64,000 nt of DNA from Promicromonospora thailandica (lineage in GTDB: Bacteria > Actinomycetota > Actinomycetes > Actinomycetales > Cellulomonadaceae), in the NCBI RefSeq assembly GCF_024171955.1, contig NZ_JAMTCS010000003.1, positions 62,001-126,000 of the forward strand, written 5' to 3'. The notes under the pieces are model-generated. The model was not told the DNA's origin, ran no database searches, and saw only the letters and a program-made list of their open reading frames with translations. Each line of letters begins with the position of its first letter. The first letter of the stretch is position 1. This document shows, one piece after another, positions 47,398 to 57,100 of this stretch. A program made the position numbers and the translations under genes.

Positions 47398-49212
47398 ATG
47401 ACCAGTGACCCGGAGTCCGAGGGCGCCCGGGAGCAGGCGGAGGCCCCGCACCCCACGGGGGTGCGGGGCCTCCGCGACGAGCTGCTCACCATCGCCACCG
47501 ACCTGACCGGCCCCGGCAGGTCGGGCCTGGCCCGGCGGTCCGCCGTCGGCCTGCGGGCCACCGAACGCCTGCAGGCCCTGTTCGCCGAGGCGACCGAGGG
47601 GGTCGACCCCGCGGGCATCGCCCTGGCGGCGGTCGGCAGCCTGGGCCGCGGCGAGCTCGGGCCCCTGAGCGACCTCGACCTCGTGCTGGTGCACGACGGG
47701 CGCACGCACGGGGCCGACGAGCTCCGGCAGGTGGCCGAGCGCCTCTGGTACCCGCTGTGGGACTCCGGCATCGACATCGACCACGCCGTGCGGTCCCTGA
47801 GCCAGTCCCGGCAGGTGGCCGCGAGCGACCTCCCGGCGGTGATCGGCTGGCTCAGCGTGCGGCCCGTGGCGGGGGACGCCGTCGTCGTGCACCGCGCGGC
47901 GTCCGCCGCCCTGACGGACTGGCGCGCCGCGGCGCGCCGGCGCCTGCCCGAGCTGATCTCGTCCACGCGCGACCGCGCGCAGCGCGCGGGCGAGCTGGCC
48001 TACCTCATCGAGCCCGACCTCAAGGAGGCGCGCGGCGGCATGCGGGACGCCGTGCTGCTGTCCGCGCTGGCGGCGACCTGGCTCACCGACCGCCCGCACG
48101 GGGCGGTCGACACCGCGTACACGCACCTGCTCGACGTGCGCGACACGCTGCAGGTGGTCACGCGGCGGCGCACCAGCAGGCTGCTGCTCGCCGATCTCGA
48201 GGAGGTCGCCGAGCGCACGGGGTACGACGACGGCGACGAGCTGCTGGCCGGTCTGGCCGAGTCGGGCCGGGTCATCTCGTACGCGCTGGACATGACCATC
48301 CGGCGGGCGCGCCAGGCCCTGGCCCGCCCGGTGGGCGTGGGCAAGCCGCTCATGGTCCGCGGACGGCGCACGCCGCCCCGCCTGCGCTCGGTGGGCGACG
48401 GCCTGGTGGAGCACGACGGCGAGCTCGTGCTCGGCGTGGGCACCCGCCCGGCGACCGACCCGCTGCTGCCCCTGCGGGCGGCCGCCACCGCAGCCCGCAC
48501 CGGCCTGGTGCTGTCGCCCGTGACGATCCGCAGCCTGGAGCAGTGCCCGCCGCTGCCCGAGCCGTGGCCGCCCGCCGCGCGCGAGAGCCTGCTCGCGCTG
48601 CTGGGCGCGGGCCCCGCGCAGGTGCCGGTCTGGGAGGCGCTCGACCTCGCGGGCGTGGTCACGTCCTGGTTCCCGGAGTGGGCCGACGTGCGCAACCGTC
48701 CGCAGCGCGCCGCGATCCACCGGCACACCGTGGACCGCCACCTGGTCGAGACGGCGGCGGTGGCCGCGCGGCTGCGCCGTCGGCTGCCGGAGCTCGGTGC
48801 CGCCGCGGGGCCGCACGCGGGCACGACGCCGGGCGACCTGCTCCTGCTCGCGGCCCTCCTGCACGACATCGGCAAGGTGCGCGGCGCGGCCGACCACTCC
48901 GTGGAGGGGGCGCGGCGCGTGCCCGCGATCCTGCGGCGGGCGGGCTTCGCACCGCAGGTGGTCGACGACGTCACGCTGCTCGTGCGGCACCACCTCACCC
49001 TCGCGGACCTGGCCACACGTGCTGACCCCGACGACCCGGCGACCGTGACGACGCTCCTGGACGCCGTGGACCACCGTCGCGACCTGCTCGACGTGCTACG
49101 CGCCCTCACCGAGGCGGACACCACGTCGCTCGGGCCCAAGGCCTGGACGGACTGGCGCGCGCAGCTCGTGGACGGTCTCACGGAACGGGCGCGGGCCCGG
49201 CTGGCGGACTGA
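47398..49212 (+). CDS. glnD: PII nucleotidyltransferase GlnD, lacking C-terminal ACT domains
   Basis: Modifies and demodifies GlnK according to glutamine. The 604-aa protein has an N-terminal nucleotidyltransferase domain ([22 protein letters not shown], residues 79-100, with the GSX-DXD metal ligands) and an HD phosphohydrolase domain (LLHDIGK near 485) ending ARLAD at the stop. Family members of about 800-900 aa carry two ACT domains after HD that bind glutamine; these are absent here, and the following 60 bp is the ffh promoter. So glutamine sensing must work differently or not at all. Coupled downstream of glnK. Confidence 0.93.
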   Translation: MTSDPESEGAREQAEAPHPTGVRGLRDELLTIATDLTGPGRSGLARRSAVGLRATERLQALFAEATEGVDPAGIALAAVGSLGRGELGPLSDLDLVLVHDGRTHGADELRQVAERLWYPLWDSGIDIDHAVRSLSQSRQVAASDLPAVIGWLSVRPVAGDAVVVHRAASAALTDWRAAARRRLPELISSTRDRAQRAGELAYLIEPDLKEARGGMRDAVLLSALAATWLTDRPHGAVDTAYTHLLDVRDTLQVVTRRRTSRLLLADLEEVAERTGYDDGDELLAGLAESGRVISYALDMTIRRARQALARPVGVGKPLMVRGRRTPPRLRSVGDGLVEHDGELVLGVGTRPATDPLLPLRAAATAARTGLVLSPVTIRSLEQCPPLPEPWPPAARESLLALLGAGPAQVPVWEALDLAGVVTSWFPEWADVRNRPQRAAIHRHTVDRHLVETAAVAARLRRRLPELGAAAGPHAGTTPGDLLLLAALLHDIGKVRGAADHSVEGARRVPAILRRAGFAPQVVDDVTLLVRHHLTLADLATRADPDDPATVTTLLDAVDHRRDLLDVLRALTEADTTSLGPKAWTDWRAQLVDGLTERARARLAD

Positions 49213-49258
49213 GCGGATCTCCCGGGTCGTCGATGAACGGGAGCCGACCGGACTCTAT

Positions 49259-49264
49259 TAGGCT
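49259..49264 (+). promoter_or_regulatory. -10 box of a leaderless ffh promoter
   Basis: TAGGCT ends 6 nt before the GTG at 49271 with no ribosome site. Confidence 0.55.
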
Positions 49265-49270
49265 GTGCCC

Positions 49271-50911
49271 GTGTTCAACTCCCTGTCCGACCGGCTTACC
49301 TCGACGTTCAAGAACCTGCGCACGCGGGGCCGTCTCTCCGAGGCGGACATCGACGCGACCGTGCGGGAGATCCGTCGTGCCCTCCTCGACGCCGACGTCG
49401 CGGTGCCCGTGGTGCGCGAGTTCACCGCCACGGTGCGCGAGCGCGCGCTCTCGGCGGAGGTCTCCGGGGCGCTGAACCCCGCGCAGCAGGTCGTCAAGAT
49501 CGTCAACGAGGAGCTCGTCGACGTGCTCGGCGGGGCCACGCGCCCGCTGACGCTCGCCAAGACGCCCCCGACGGTCATCATGCTCGCGGGTCTGCAGGGT
49601 GCCGGCAAGACGACGCTCGCGGGCAAGCTCGCGCACGCGCTCAAGGGACAGGGCCACACCCCGCTGCTGGTCGCCGCCGACCTGCAGCGCCCCAACGCGG
49701 TGACGCAGCTGTCCGTGGTGGCCGAGCGCGCCGGCGTGCCGGTGTTCGCGCCGCACCCGGGCAACACGTCGGACGCCGACGACCCCGCGGCCGACGCGCC
49801 CCTGATCGGCGACCCGGTGGGCGTGGCCCGTGACGGCGTCACGTACGCCCGGGAGCGCCAGCACGACGTCGTGATCGTGGACACCGCGGGCCGGCTCGGC
49901 GTCGACGAGGTGCTCATGCGGCAGGCGGCGGACATCCGCGCAGCCGTGAACCCGGACGAGGTCCTGTTCGTCATCGACGCGATGATCGGCCAGGACGCGG
50001 TCAACACCGCGAAGGCCTTCGCCGAGGGCGTCGACTTCACCGGCGTCGTGCTGTCCAAGCTCGACGGCGACGCGCGCGGTGGTGCGGCCCTGTCGGTCGC
50101 CAAGGTGACCGGCCGGCCCATCATGTTCGCCTCGACGGGCGAGAAGCTGACCGACTTCGAGGTGTTCCACCCGGACCGGATGGCGAGCCGCATCCTCGAC
50201 ATGGGTGACGTGCTCACCCTGATCGAGCAGGCCGAGAAGGCGTTCGACGCCGAGCAGGCCGAGAAGATGGCGCAGAAGCTGGCCACCGGCCAGGACTTCA
50301 CGCTGGCCGACTTCCTGGTGCAGATGCAGCAGCTCAAGAACATGGGCTCGATGAAGAAGATGCTCGGCATGATGCCGGGCATGGGGCAGATGCGCGAGCA
50401 GCTCGAGCAGTTCGACGAGCGCGAGGTGAACCGTATCGAGGCGATCATCCACTCGATGACGCCTGCCGAGCGTGAGAACCCGAAGATCATCAACGGCTCC
50501 CGCCGCGCCCGGATCGCCAAGGGCTCCGGCACTACGACGACGGCGATCAACCAGCTCCTCGAGCGGTTCGACAGCGCCCAGAAGATGATGCGCCAGATGT
50601 CCAAGGGCGGTGGCCTCGGCCCGGGCGGGATGCCCGCGATGCCGGGCGGCCCGGGCATGGGCATGGGCAAGAAGTCCCGCGGCAAGACGCAGCCGCCGAA
50701 GAAGGGCAAGAAGGGCAAGTCGGGGAACCCGGCCAAGCGCGCGCAGCAGGAGAAGGAAGCCATGCAGCGTGCCCTCGGCGGCGGTCCGGCGAGCGCGCCC
50801 TCGTCGGCCCCGGCCGGTTCGGCGTTCGGCGTCGGACCGAAGAAGACCGGGACGCCCGACCTGAGCGACCTCGAGCTGCCCCCGGGCCTGGAGAAGTTCC
50901 TGGGTCGGTGA
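49271..50911 (+). CDS. ffh: Signal recognition particle protein Ffh
   Basis: Binds signal sequences and SRP RNA. The 546-aa protein starts VFNSLSDRLTSTFKNL as in Ffh, with P-loop GLQGAGKTT (residues 107-115), DTAGRLGVDEVLM (near 204) and TKLDGDARGG type motif (SKLDGDARGGAAL). The M domain (from about 310) has the Met-rich PGMGQMREQLEQF and ..RIAKGSGTTTTAINQLLERF. The C-terminal 60 residues are Gly/Lys-rich and longer than usual. The first GTG at 49265 is rejected in favour of 49271, which matches the family and the leaderless -10. Confidence 0.96.
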   Translation: MFNSLSDRLTSTFKNLRTRGRLSEADIDATVREIRRALLDADVAVPVVREFTATVRERALSAEVSGALNPAQQVVKIVNEELVDVLGGATRPLTLAKTPPTVIMLAGLQGAGKTTLAGKLAHALKGQGHTPLLVAADLQRPNAVTQLSVVAERAGVPVFAPHPGNTSDADDPAADAPLIGDPVGVARDGVTYARERQHDVVIVDTAGRLGVDEVLMRQAADIRAAVNPDEVLFVIDAMIGQDAVNTAKAFAEGVDFTGVVLSKLDGDARGGAALSVAKVTGRPIMFASTGEKLTDFEVFHPDRMASRILDMGDVLTLIEQAEKAFDAEQAEKMAQKLATGQDFTLADFLVQMQQLKNMGSMKKMLGMMPGMGQMREQLEQFDEREVNRIEAIIHSMTPAERENPKIINGSRRARIAKGSGTTTTAINQLLERFDSAQKMMRQMSKGGGLGPGGMPAMPGGPGMGMGKKSRGKTQPPKKGKKGKSGNPAKRAQQEKEAMQRALGGGPASAPSSAPAGSAFGVGPKKTGTPDLSDLELPPGLEKFLGR

Positions 50912-50963
50912 GGACGGCCGGCGCGAGCCGGAGGGTGTGAGTCGGGGAGAGCGAAGGAGCCGC

Positions 50964-52085
50964 ATGTCTGCGCTGGAAGGTCCGACCGCGGCGATCCGCG
51001 GGCGCATCCTGCTGGGTGACGACCGTGTGGCGGAGGAGGTCTGGGTCCGCTCCGGGCGGATCAGCCTGACCCGGCCGTCGGCGCAGGGCACCAACATGCG
51101 GGTGCTGGAGGGCTGGGCCGTGCCCGGCCTGGTGGACGTCCACTGCCACATCGGGCTGGCCGCCGACGGCGCCGTGCCGGTCGAGGAGGCCGAGAAGCAG
51201 GCCGTCGCGGACCGCGACTCCGGCGTGCTCCTGGTGCGGGACGCGGGCTCGCCGCTCGACACGGCGTGGGTGCACGACCGGCCCGACCTGCCCCACCTGC
51301 TGAGGGCCGGCACGCACCTGGCCCGCCCGAAGCGCTACCTGCGCAACTACGGGCTCGAGCTCGAGTCCCCGGAGCTGCTGCCGCAGGCGGTGCGGACGCA
51401 GGCTCGCCGCGGCGACGGCTGGGTCAAGCTCGTGGGCGACTGGATCGACCGCACCCTGGGGGCCGACGGCGACCTGCGCCCGCTGTGGTCCGACGACCTG
51501 CTCGCCGAGGCGGTCGCCGTGGCCCACGCCGAGGCGGCGCGCGTGACGGTGCACGCCTTCGCCACCGAGACGATCGACGGGCTGCTGGCGGCCGGCGTCG
51601 ACTGCATCGAGCACGGCACCGGCATGACCGCCGAGCACATGGCGGTGGCGGCGGAGCGGGGCATCGCCGTCACGCCCACGCTGCTGCAGGTGGGGCAGTT
51701 CGAGAACATCGCCGCCCAGGCGGACGGCAAGTACCCCGTCTACGCGCGCCGCATGCGCGCCATGTACGCGCGCCGGTACGAGCACGTGCGCGACCTCTAC
51801 GAGGCGGGCGTGCCGCTGCTGGTGGGCACCGACGCGGGCGGCACCATCTCGCACGGCCGCATCGCCGACGAGTGCGCCGAGCTGGTCGCGGCGGGCATCC
51901 CGCCGGCCGAGGTGGTGGCGATGGCGTCCTGGCGCGCCCGTGACTACCTCGGTTTCGGGGCGGTCGTCGAGGGCTCCAGCGCCGACCTGGTGGTGTACCC
52001 GGCCGACCCGCGCGAGGACATCGAGGTGCTCCGCCACCCCACCGCCGTCGTGCTGCGCGGCACGGTCTACCCGACGGCCCGCTGA
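50964..52085 (+). CDS. Amidohydrolase family protein
   Basis: A 373-aa metal-dependent hydrolase. DVHCHIG (near residue 54) has the HxH metal ligands, KLVGDWID holds the bridging lysine region, VHAFATETIDGL and CIEHGTGM are later histidine ligands and TDAGG (near 292) the catalytic aspartate. It resembles imidazolonepropionase- and prolidase-like amidohydrolases. The ATG at 50964 has GAAGGAG upstream. Substrate not known; it lies in the ffh-rpsP gap where many actinobacteria carry such a gene. Confidence 0.82.
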   Translation: MSALEGPTAAIRGRILLGDDRVAEEVWVRSGRISLTRPSAQGTNMRVLEGWAVPGLVDVHCHIGLAADGAVPVEEAEKQAVADRDSGVLLVRDAGSPLDTAWVHDRPDLPHLLRAGTHLARPKRYLRNYGLELESPELLPQAVRTQARRGDGWVKLVGDWIDRTLGADGDLRPLWSDDLLAEAVAVAHAEAARVTVHAFATETIDGLLAAGVDCIEHGTGMTAEHMAVAAERGIAVTPTLLQVGQFENIAAQADGKYPVYARRMRAMYARRYEHVRDLYEAGVPLLVGTDAGGTISHGRIADECAELVAAGIPPAEVVAMASWRARDYLGFGAVVEGSSADLVVYPADPREDIEVLRHPTAVVLRGTVYPTAR

Positions 52086-52276
52086 CCCGTCACCAGGCGG
52101 TCGGTGTGTGAGGCACGTCTGGTTGGTGGGGCCCCTCGCCGTCTGGCACAATGTGCACGTACTCGGCGTGCCCGGACCCCTCTCACCCGGTCAGGTCGTG
52201 TCCCGGCCCCCCACACTGCGACACCCCACGTCACGGTGCTCGGGCCATCCCGTTCAGAACCAGGAGTGACCACTTC

Positions 52277-52702
52277 GTGGCCGTCAAGATTCGTCTCAAG
52301 CGCCTCGGCAAGATCCGGGCCCCGTACTACCGTGTCGTCGTCGCCGACTCGCGCACCAAGCGCGACGGTCGTGTGATCGAGGAGATCGGCAAGTACCACC
52401 CGACCGAGGAGCCGTCGCTCATCGAGATCAAGTCGGAGCGCGCGCAGTACTGGCTCGGCGTCGGCGCTCAGCCGACCGAGCAGGTCGCCGCTCTGCTCAA
52501 GGTGACCGGTGACTGGCAGAAGTTCAAGGGCCTGCCGGGTGCCGAGGGCACCCTGAAGGTCAAGGGAGAGAAGGCTGACACGGCCGCCGCGATCGAGGCC
52601 GTGCACGCCGACGCCGAGAAGGCCAAGGCCAAGGCTGCCGAGAAGGCCGCCGCTGCCGCCGCCGAGGCTCCGGCCGAGCCGGCAGAGGGCGACGAGGCCT
52701 GA
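52277..52702 (+). CDS. rpsP: 30S ribosomal protein S16
   Basis: Small-subunit assembly protein. The first 80 residues are canonical S16 ([38 protein letters not shown]). A further 60-residue Ala/Glu/Lys-rich tail extends it to 141 aa, as seen in actinobacterial S16. GTG at 52277 is preceded by AGGAG 10 nt away. The stop shares a base with the khpA start. Confidence 0.96.
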   Translation: MAVKIRLKRLGKIRAPYYRVVVADSRTKRDGRVIEEIGKYHPTEEPSLIEIKSERAQYWLGVGAQPTEQVAALLKVTGDWQKFKGLPGAEGTLKVKGEKADTAAAIEAVHADAEKAKAKAAEKAAAAAAEAPAEPAEGDEA

Positions 52703-52941
52703 TGCTCTCGGAGGCCCTCGAGCACCTGGTGCGCGGCATCGTGGACAACCCGGACGACGTCCGCGTGTCCGCGAAGACGCTGCGCCGTGGTGACCTCCTC
52801 GAGGTCCGCGTGCACCCCGACGACCTGGGCCGTGTCATCGGCCGCGGTGGTCGCACGGCGCGCGCTCTGCGCACCGTGATCGGTGCGCTCGCCACCGAGG
52901 GCCCGGTGCGGGTCGACGTCGTGGACGTCGACCGGCGCTGA
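52702..52941 (+). CDS. khpA: KH-domain RNA-binding protein KhpA
   Basis: A 79-aa single KH domain with GxxG loop seen as GRVIGRGGRTARALR (residues 43-57). It starts at the ATG that overlaps rpsP (TGATG). KhpA partners KhpB in RNA binding and cell-division control. The next 22 bp lead into a hairpin. Confidence 0.9.
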   Translation: MLSEALEHLVRGIVDNPDDVRVSAKTLRRGDLLEVRVHPDDLGRVIGRGGRTARALRTVIGALATEGPVRVDVVDVDRR

Positions 52942-52962
52942 GCGGTCGCCCGCCAGCACGAC

Positions 52963-52992
52963 GAGGCCCGGTCCGAACGCGGACCGGGCCTC
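52963..52992 (+). terminator. Rho-independent-like hairpin between khpA and rimM
   Basis: GAGGCCCGGTCCG-AACG-CGGACCGGGCCTC is a perfect 13-bp stem with a 4-nt loop followed by CGCTCATTCATTCTT. It separates khpA from rimM inside the usual operon order. Confidence 0.8.
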
Positions 52993-53017
52993 GCTCATTC
53001 ATTCTTCGAGGAGAGAC

Positions 53018-53620
53018 ATGCAGCTCACCGTGGCCCGCGTCACCAAGGCGCACGGGCTCAAGGGCGAGGTGGCCCTGGACCTGCGCACGGACGATCCGGA
53101 GACCCGGCTCGCGGTCGGTGAGCGGCTCGAGACCGTGCCCGCGGCCGCCGGGCCCCTCACGGTGACCCACGCGCGGCAGCACCAGGGCCGCTGGCTGGTC
53201 ACGTTCGCCGAGGTCGCGGACCGCGACGCGGCCGAGGACCTGCGCGGCGTCGAGCTGGTCGTCGAGGCGGACGCCTCCGACGAGGACGACGCCTGGTACC
53301 CGCACGAGCTCGCGGGCCTGCGCGCCGAGCTCGAGGACGGCACCGTGGTCGGCACCGTCGTCACCCTGGAGTACCTGCCCGCGCACGAGGCGCTGCTCGT
53401 CGAGGAGACGCTGCCCGACGGCGGCACCGCCCGCACGCTGGTGCCGTTCGTGCTGGCGATCGTGCCCGTGGTCGACGTCGCGGGCGGCCGCGTCGTGCTC
53501 ACGCCGCCCGGCGGCCTGCTGGCCCGGGACGCCGAGGCCGCGATCGTCGACCGTGCCGATGATGCCGACACCGTCGGCCGTGCCGATGATGCCGACACCG
53601 TCGGCCGTGAGGCCGACTGA
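53018..53620 (+). CDS. rimM: Ribosome maturation factor RimM
   Basis: 16S rRNA processing factor that binds S19. The 200-aa protein starts [18 protein letters not shown] and has PRC-barrel region [16 protein letters not shown] (near 88) and [24 protein letters not shown] (near 145). GAGGAGA precedes the ATG. The C-terminus has a 27-bp tandem duplication (53551-53604) that repeats a DDADTVGRA-type segment and lengthens the tail by nine residues. Confidence 0.95.
   Translation: MQLTVARVTKAHGLKGEVALDLRTDDPETRLAVGERLETVPAAAGPLTVTHARQHQGRWLVTFAEVADRDAAEDLRGVELVVEADASDEDDAWYPHELAGLRAELEDGTVVGTVVTLEYLPAHEALLVEETLPDGGTARTLVPFVLAIVPVVDVAGGRVVLTPPGGLLARDAEAAIVDRADDADTVGRADDADTVGREAD
53551..53604. repeat. 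27-bp in-frame tandem duplication in rimM
   Basis: Two identical 27-nt units (53551-53577 and 53578-53604) lie head to tail near the end of rimM. Same period as the duplication in the PPOX gene, different sequence. Confidence 0.88.
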
Positions 53621-53621
53621 C

Positions 53622-54401
53622 GTGCGCGTCGACGTCGTCTCGATCTTCCCCGACTACCTGTCCGTGCTGGACCTGTCCCTGGTCGGCAAGGCACGGCAGC
53701 GCGGCCTGCTGGACCTGCGGGTGCACGACCTGCGCGACTGGACCACCGACCGGCACCGCACCGTGGACGACACCCCGTTCGGCGGGGGAGCCGGCATGGT
53801 GATGCGGCCGGACGTCTGGGGCGTGGCCCTGGACGACGTCCTGGAGCCGGGCGCGCAGCTGGTCGTGCCGACGCCCTCGGGCGAGGTGTTCACACAGCGG
53901 CATGCCGAGGAGATGGCCACGGCGGAGCAGCTCGTGTTCGCGTGCGGGCGCTACGAGGGCATCGACGCGCGCGTGGCCGAGCACTACCGGGACGCCGGCG
54001 TCACGGTGCGCGAGCTCTCGATCGGGGACTACGTGCTCAACGGCGGCGAGGTGGCGTCCCTCGTCATGATCGAGGCCGTGGCGCGGCTGGTGCCGGGCAT
54101 GGTCGGCAACCCGGAGTCCCTCGTCGAGGAGTCGCACGGCGCCGCGGGCCTGCTGGAGTACCCCGTCTACACGAAGCCGCCGTCGTGGGCGGACCTGGAG
54201 ATCCCGGAGGTGCTCCTGTCGGGGCACCACGCGCGGATCGAGCGCTGGCGGCGCGACCGCGCGCTGGAGCGGACGGCGGAGCGTCGGCCGGACATGATCG
54301 CGGCCCTCGACGTCGCGACCCTCGACAAGCAGGACCTCGCGCTGCTCGCGGAGCTGGGCTGGGTGCCGGGGGAGGACGGCGCGGGCCTGGTCCGGGCCTG
54401 A
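53622..54401 (+). CDS. trmD: tRNA (guanine-37-N1)-methyltransferase
   Basis: Methylates G37 of tRNAs that read CNN codons, preventing frameshifts. The 259-aa SPOUT enzyme starts [16 protein letters not shown], and the trefoil-knot SAM site is [12 protein letters not shown] (near residue 107) and [17 protein letters not shown] (near 130). The GTG at 53622 is one base after the rimM stop. Confidence 0.96.
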   Translation: MRVDVVSIFPDYLSVLDLSLVGKARQRGLLDLRVHDLRDWTTDRHRTVDDTPFGGGAGMVMRPDVWGVALDDVLEPGAQLVVPTPSGEVFTQRHAEEMATAEQLVFACGRYEGIDARVAEHYRDAGVTVRELSIGDYVLNGGEVASLVMIEAVARLVPGMVGNPESLVEESHGAAGLLEYPVYTKPPSWADLEIPEVLLSGHHARIERWRRDRALERTAERRPDMIAALDVATLDKQDLALLAELGWVPGEDGAGLVRA

Positions 54402-54626
54402 CGTCACACCCCGCCCTGGTCGCACGCCGGCGGACGTGTGGCAGAATGAACCGTTGGTGCGTCGCCGGTCAGGTCTCTGCCACAGGGGACGACCGGGGCG
54501 GGCAACCGTCCCTGACCGGGTCGAGCCGCACCGCCATCCTCACCCCTTCCGGGACCCTCACGGCCGCGTGGCCGTGCCAGGGCCCACGACATTCGCGCCT
54601 GACCTGTGGCAGGCCCGGAGAGAACG
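54402..54626. promoter_or_regulatory. rplS promoter and long structured leader
   Basis: A CAGAAT -10 candidate lies near 54441-54446. Downstream, CTGCCACAGG (54478-54487) is the exact reverse complement of CCTGTGGCAG (54603-54612), closing a domain of about 115 nt that ends right at the rplS ribosome site (GGAGAGA, 54616-54622). Such leaders often mediate control of ribosomal protein genes; there is no named match by eye. Confidence 0.5.
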
Positions 54627-54974
54627 ATGCAGAAGCTCGACATGATCGACACCGCCTCGCTGCGGTCCGACATCCCGGAGTTCCGCGCCGGTGACACGGT
54701 CAAGGTCAACGTCAAGGTCGTCGAGGGCAACCGCTCTCGTGTCCAGGCGTTCCAGGGCGTCGTCATCTCCCGCCACGGCGGTGGGATCGGCGAGACGTTC
54801 GCGGTCCGCAAGATCAGCTTCGGTGTGGGCGTGGAGCGCAAGTTCCCGCTGCACGCGCCGACCATCGAGTCGATCGAGGTCGTGACCCGCGGTGACGTGC
54901 GCCGCGCGAAGCTGTACTACCTGCGCGAGCTGCGCGGCAAGAAGGCGAAGATCCGCGAGAAGCGCGACGTCTGA
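54627..54974 (+). CDS. rplS: 50S ribosomal protein L19
   Basis: A 115-aa protein of the 50S subunit at the 30S interface. [29 protein letters not shown] (near 21) and [15 protein letters not shown] with [20 protein letters not shown] (near 92) are the L19 blocks. ATG 54627 has CGGAGAGA upstream; an ATG 21 nt earlier is rejected. Followed by a strong hairpin. Confidence 0.96.
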   Translation: MQKLDMIDTASLRSDIPEFRAGDTVKVNVKVVEGNRSRVQAFQGVVISRHGGGIGETFAVRKISFGVGVERKFPLHAPTIESIEVVTRGDVRRAKLYYLRELRGKKAKIREKRDV

Positions 54975-54994
54975 CGTCGCACCACGCGATGTGC

Positions 54995-55030
54995 GTCGGC
55001 CGCCACCCTCTGTCGAGGGTGGCGGCCGAC
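54995..55030 (+). terminator. Terminator-like hairpin after rplS
   Basis: GTCGGCCGCCACCCTC (54995-55010) pairs perfectly with 55015-55030 across TGTC. It ends the rplS unit. Confidence 0.85.
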
Positions 55031-55128
55031 GTCGCACCTGCCCAGGTCTGTGGGGAAATCAGACGGGGTCGGTGTGGGCCCGCGAGGTGGTTTCGCCGCG
55101 GGCACCGAGTGGTGACAGAGTTACCCTC

Positions 55129-55947
55129 GTGACGAGTTTCGACCGGGTGGCACCGCCCACCCCTACCGATGGGACGCCGTTGAGCGCAGCAGATCCGTGG
55201 GGCCACAGCGGGGCGCATCGTGAGGGTGGAGCGGCACACGGGCGGGAGCCGCGCCGGCAGCAGTCGGGACTGCTGTCGATGCTGCGGGAGATCGGCATCA
55301 TCGTCGTCAGCGCGCTCGTCCTGTCGTGGCTGATCAAGACGTTCCTGGTGCAGCCGTTCTACATCCCGAGCGCCTCCATGGAGGACACGCTGACGCAGGG
55401 CGACCGCGTCATGGCGTCGCGGCTGACGCCGGGGCCGTTCGACCTCCAGCACGGGGACATCGTCGTCTTCGTGGACCCGGGCAACTGGCTGCCGCCGTAC
55501 GTGCCGCCGGAGCGCGGGCCCGTGGGTGACGCGGCGGTCTCGTTCCTGACCACCGTGGGCCTGCTGCCGCAGGACAGCGGCGACCACCTCATCAAGCGCC
55601 TGATCGGCCTGCCGGGCGACACGGTCGAGTGCTGCGACGCGGAGGGCCGGGTGTCGGTCAACGGCACGCCCATCGACGAGACCTACATCAAGCCGGGCTC
55701 GATCCCGAGCGAGGACTCCTTCTCCGTGACGGTCCCGGACGACATGCTGTGGGTCATGGGCGACAACCGCCAGAACTCCCAGGACTCGCGCAAGAACCGG
55801 GGCAAGCCCGGCGGCGGGTTCGTGCCCGTCGACAACGTCGTGGGCACGGCGTTCGCCACCGTGTGGCCGCTCGACCGGCTGCACTGGCACAGCCACCCGT
55901 CCGACGTCTTCGCCGACGTCCCGGACGCGCCTCCCGCGGGGAGCTAG
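55129..55947 (+). CDS. lepB: Signal peptidase I
   Basis: Cleaves signal peptides on the outer face of the membrane. The 272-aa protein has a hydrophobic helix near residues 48-66 and the catalytic serine in PSASMEDTL (near 79) with the general-base lysine in [14 protein letters not shown] (near 154). [12 protein letters not shown] (near 207) is box E. The N-terminal start is uncertain: GTG 55129 is used; a TACCCT box at 55122-55127 suggests that a TTG at 55180 could also be the start. A ribosome-site motif is not clear. Confidence 0.9.
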   Translation: MTSFDRVAPPTPTDGTPLSAADPWGHSGAHREGGAAHGREPRRQQSGLLSMLREIGIIVVSALVLSWLIKTFLVQPFYIPSASMEDTLTQGDRVMASRLTPGPFDLQHGDIVVFVDPGNWLPPYVPPERGPVGDAAVSFLTTVGLLPQDSGDHLIKRLIGLPGDTVECCDAEGRVSVNGTPIDETYIKPGSIPSEDSFSVTVPDDMLWVMGDNRQNSQDSRKNRGKPGGGFVPVDNVVGTAFATVWPLDRLHWHSHPSDVFADVPDAPPAGS

Positions 55948-55949
55948 CC

Positions 55950-56639
55950 GTGCGCGTGGTCCCGACGCTGCGGCAGGAGCGGGCGCTGCTCGCCTCGGGC
56001 GCCCGCCTCGTGGCGGGCATGGACGAGGTCGGTCGCGGGGCCCTGGCCGGCCCTGTCAGCGTGGGCGTCGTGGTGGTGGACGCTGCCACGCGCACCGGGC
56101 CCAAGGGTGTCGCGGACTCGAAGCTGCTGACGCCCGCCGCACGCGAGGCCCTGGCGCCCGCCGTGCGGCGCTGGGCGGTGGCGTACGGGGTGGGGCACGC
56201 GGGCCCGGCCGAGATCGACGAGGTCGGCATCATCGCGGCGCTCCGCCTGGCAGGACGTCGCGCGCTCGCGCAGGTGCGGCAGGTGTGCGGCGACGTGGAC
56301 GTGGTGGTCCTGGACGGCAAGCACGACTGGCTGTCGGCGCCCGCCCTCGACCTGTTCGCGGCCGCGGACGCCGCGGACGACGGCGCACCCGACCCCGCGG
56401 TGCGGACGCTGGTCAAGGCCGACATGACCTGCACCTCGGTGGCCGCCGCGAGCGTGCTGGCCAAGGTGGAGCGGGACGCGATCCTCGTCGAGCTGGCGCA
56501 GCGGCATCCCGAGTACGCCTGGGACCAGAACAAGGGCTACAGCGCGCGGGCGCACATGGACGCCCTCGGCCTGCACGGCCCGACCCCGCACCACCGCAGG
56601 TCGTGGAACCTGCCCGGAACCGCCGCGTCGGTGGGATGA
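55950..56639 (+). CDS. rnhB: Ribonuclease HII
   Basis: Removes RNA from RNA/DNA hybrids and misincorporated ribonucleotides. The 229-aa protein has [13 protein letters not shown] (near residue 24) with the DEG triad, LLDGKHD-type core VLDGKHDW and [19 protein letters not shown] near 160, and [12 protein letters not shown] near 185. The GTG at 55950 is 2 nt after the lepB stop. Confidence 0.95.
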   Translation: MRVVPTLRQERALLASGARLVAGMDEVGRGALAGPVSVGVVVVDAATRTGPKGVADSKLLTPAAREALAPAVRRWAVAYGVGHAGPAEIDEVGIIAALRLAGRRALAQVRQVCGDVDVVVLDGKHDWLSAPALDLFAAADAADDGAPDPAVRTLVKADMTCTSVAAASVLAKVERDAILVELAQRHPEYAWDQNKGYSARAHMDALGLHGPTPHHRRSWNLPGTAASVG

Positions 56640-56646
56640 TGTGGTC

Positions 56647-56946
56647 GTGAGCGCCGAAGACCTCGAGAACTACGAGACGGAGATGGAGCTCGCGCTCTAT
56701 CGCGAGTACCGCGACGTGGTGGGCCTGTTCTCCTACGTGGTGGAGACCGAACGCCGGTTCTACCTCGCCAACCAGGTGGACCTGCAGGTGCGGTCCGCAG
56801 CGGGCGAGGTGTACTTCGAGCTCCGGCTCGGCGACGCCTGGGTGTGGGACGTGTACCGGTCCGCGCGGTTCGTGAAGTCGGTGCGCGTGGTGACCTTCAA
56901 GGACGTGAACGTCGAGGAGCTGGCCAAGGCCGAGCTCGCGCTCTGA
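56647..56946 (+). CDS. DUF2469 family protein
   Basis: A 99-aa acidic protein with the highly conserved DUF2469 sequence SAEDLENYETEMELALYREYRD at its start. It follows rnhB and precedes yraN in nearly all actinobacteria. Function unknown. A GATGAT box 6 nt before the GTG suggests a leaderless start. Confidence 0.9.
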   Translation: MSAEDLENYETEMELALYREYRDVVGLFSYVVETERRFYLANQVDLQVRSAAGEVYFELRLGDAWVWDVYRSARFVKSVRVVTFKDVNVEELAKAELAL

Positions 56947-57100
56947 CACTTCTTCGCGGACGGCGGCGACCCTCCTGACGGGCCGCCAACGCTCCGACGG
57001 TGACGCTGGAGCTGTGGATCGTCGGTCTGTGCACAGGTGACCCCGCGGGCGCCGTCGTCGGCCCCTGCCGTGACCCAGTCTGGTCACGGAGGTGGACGCG

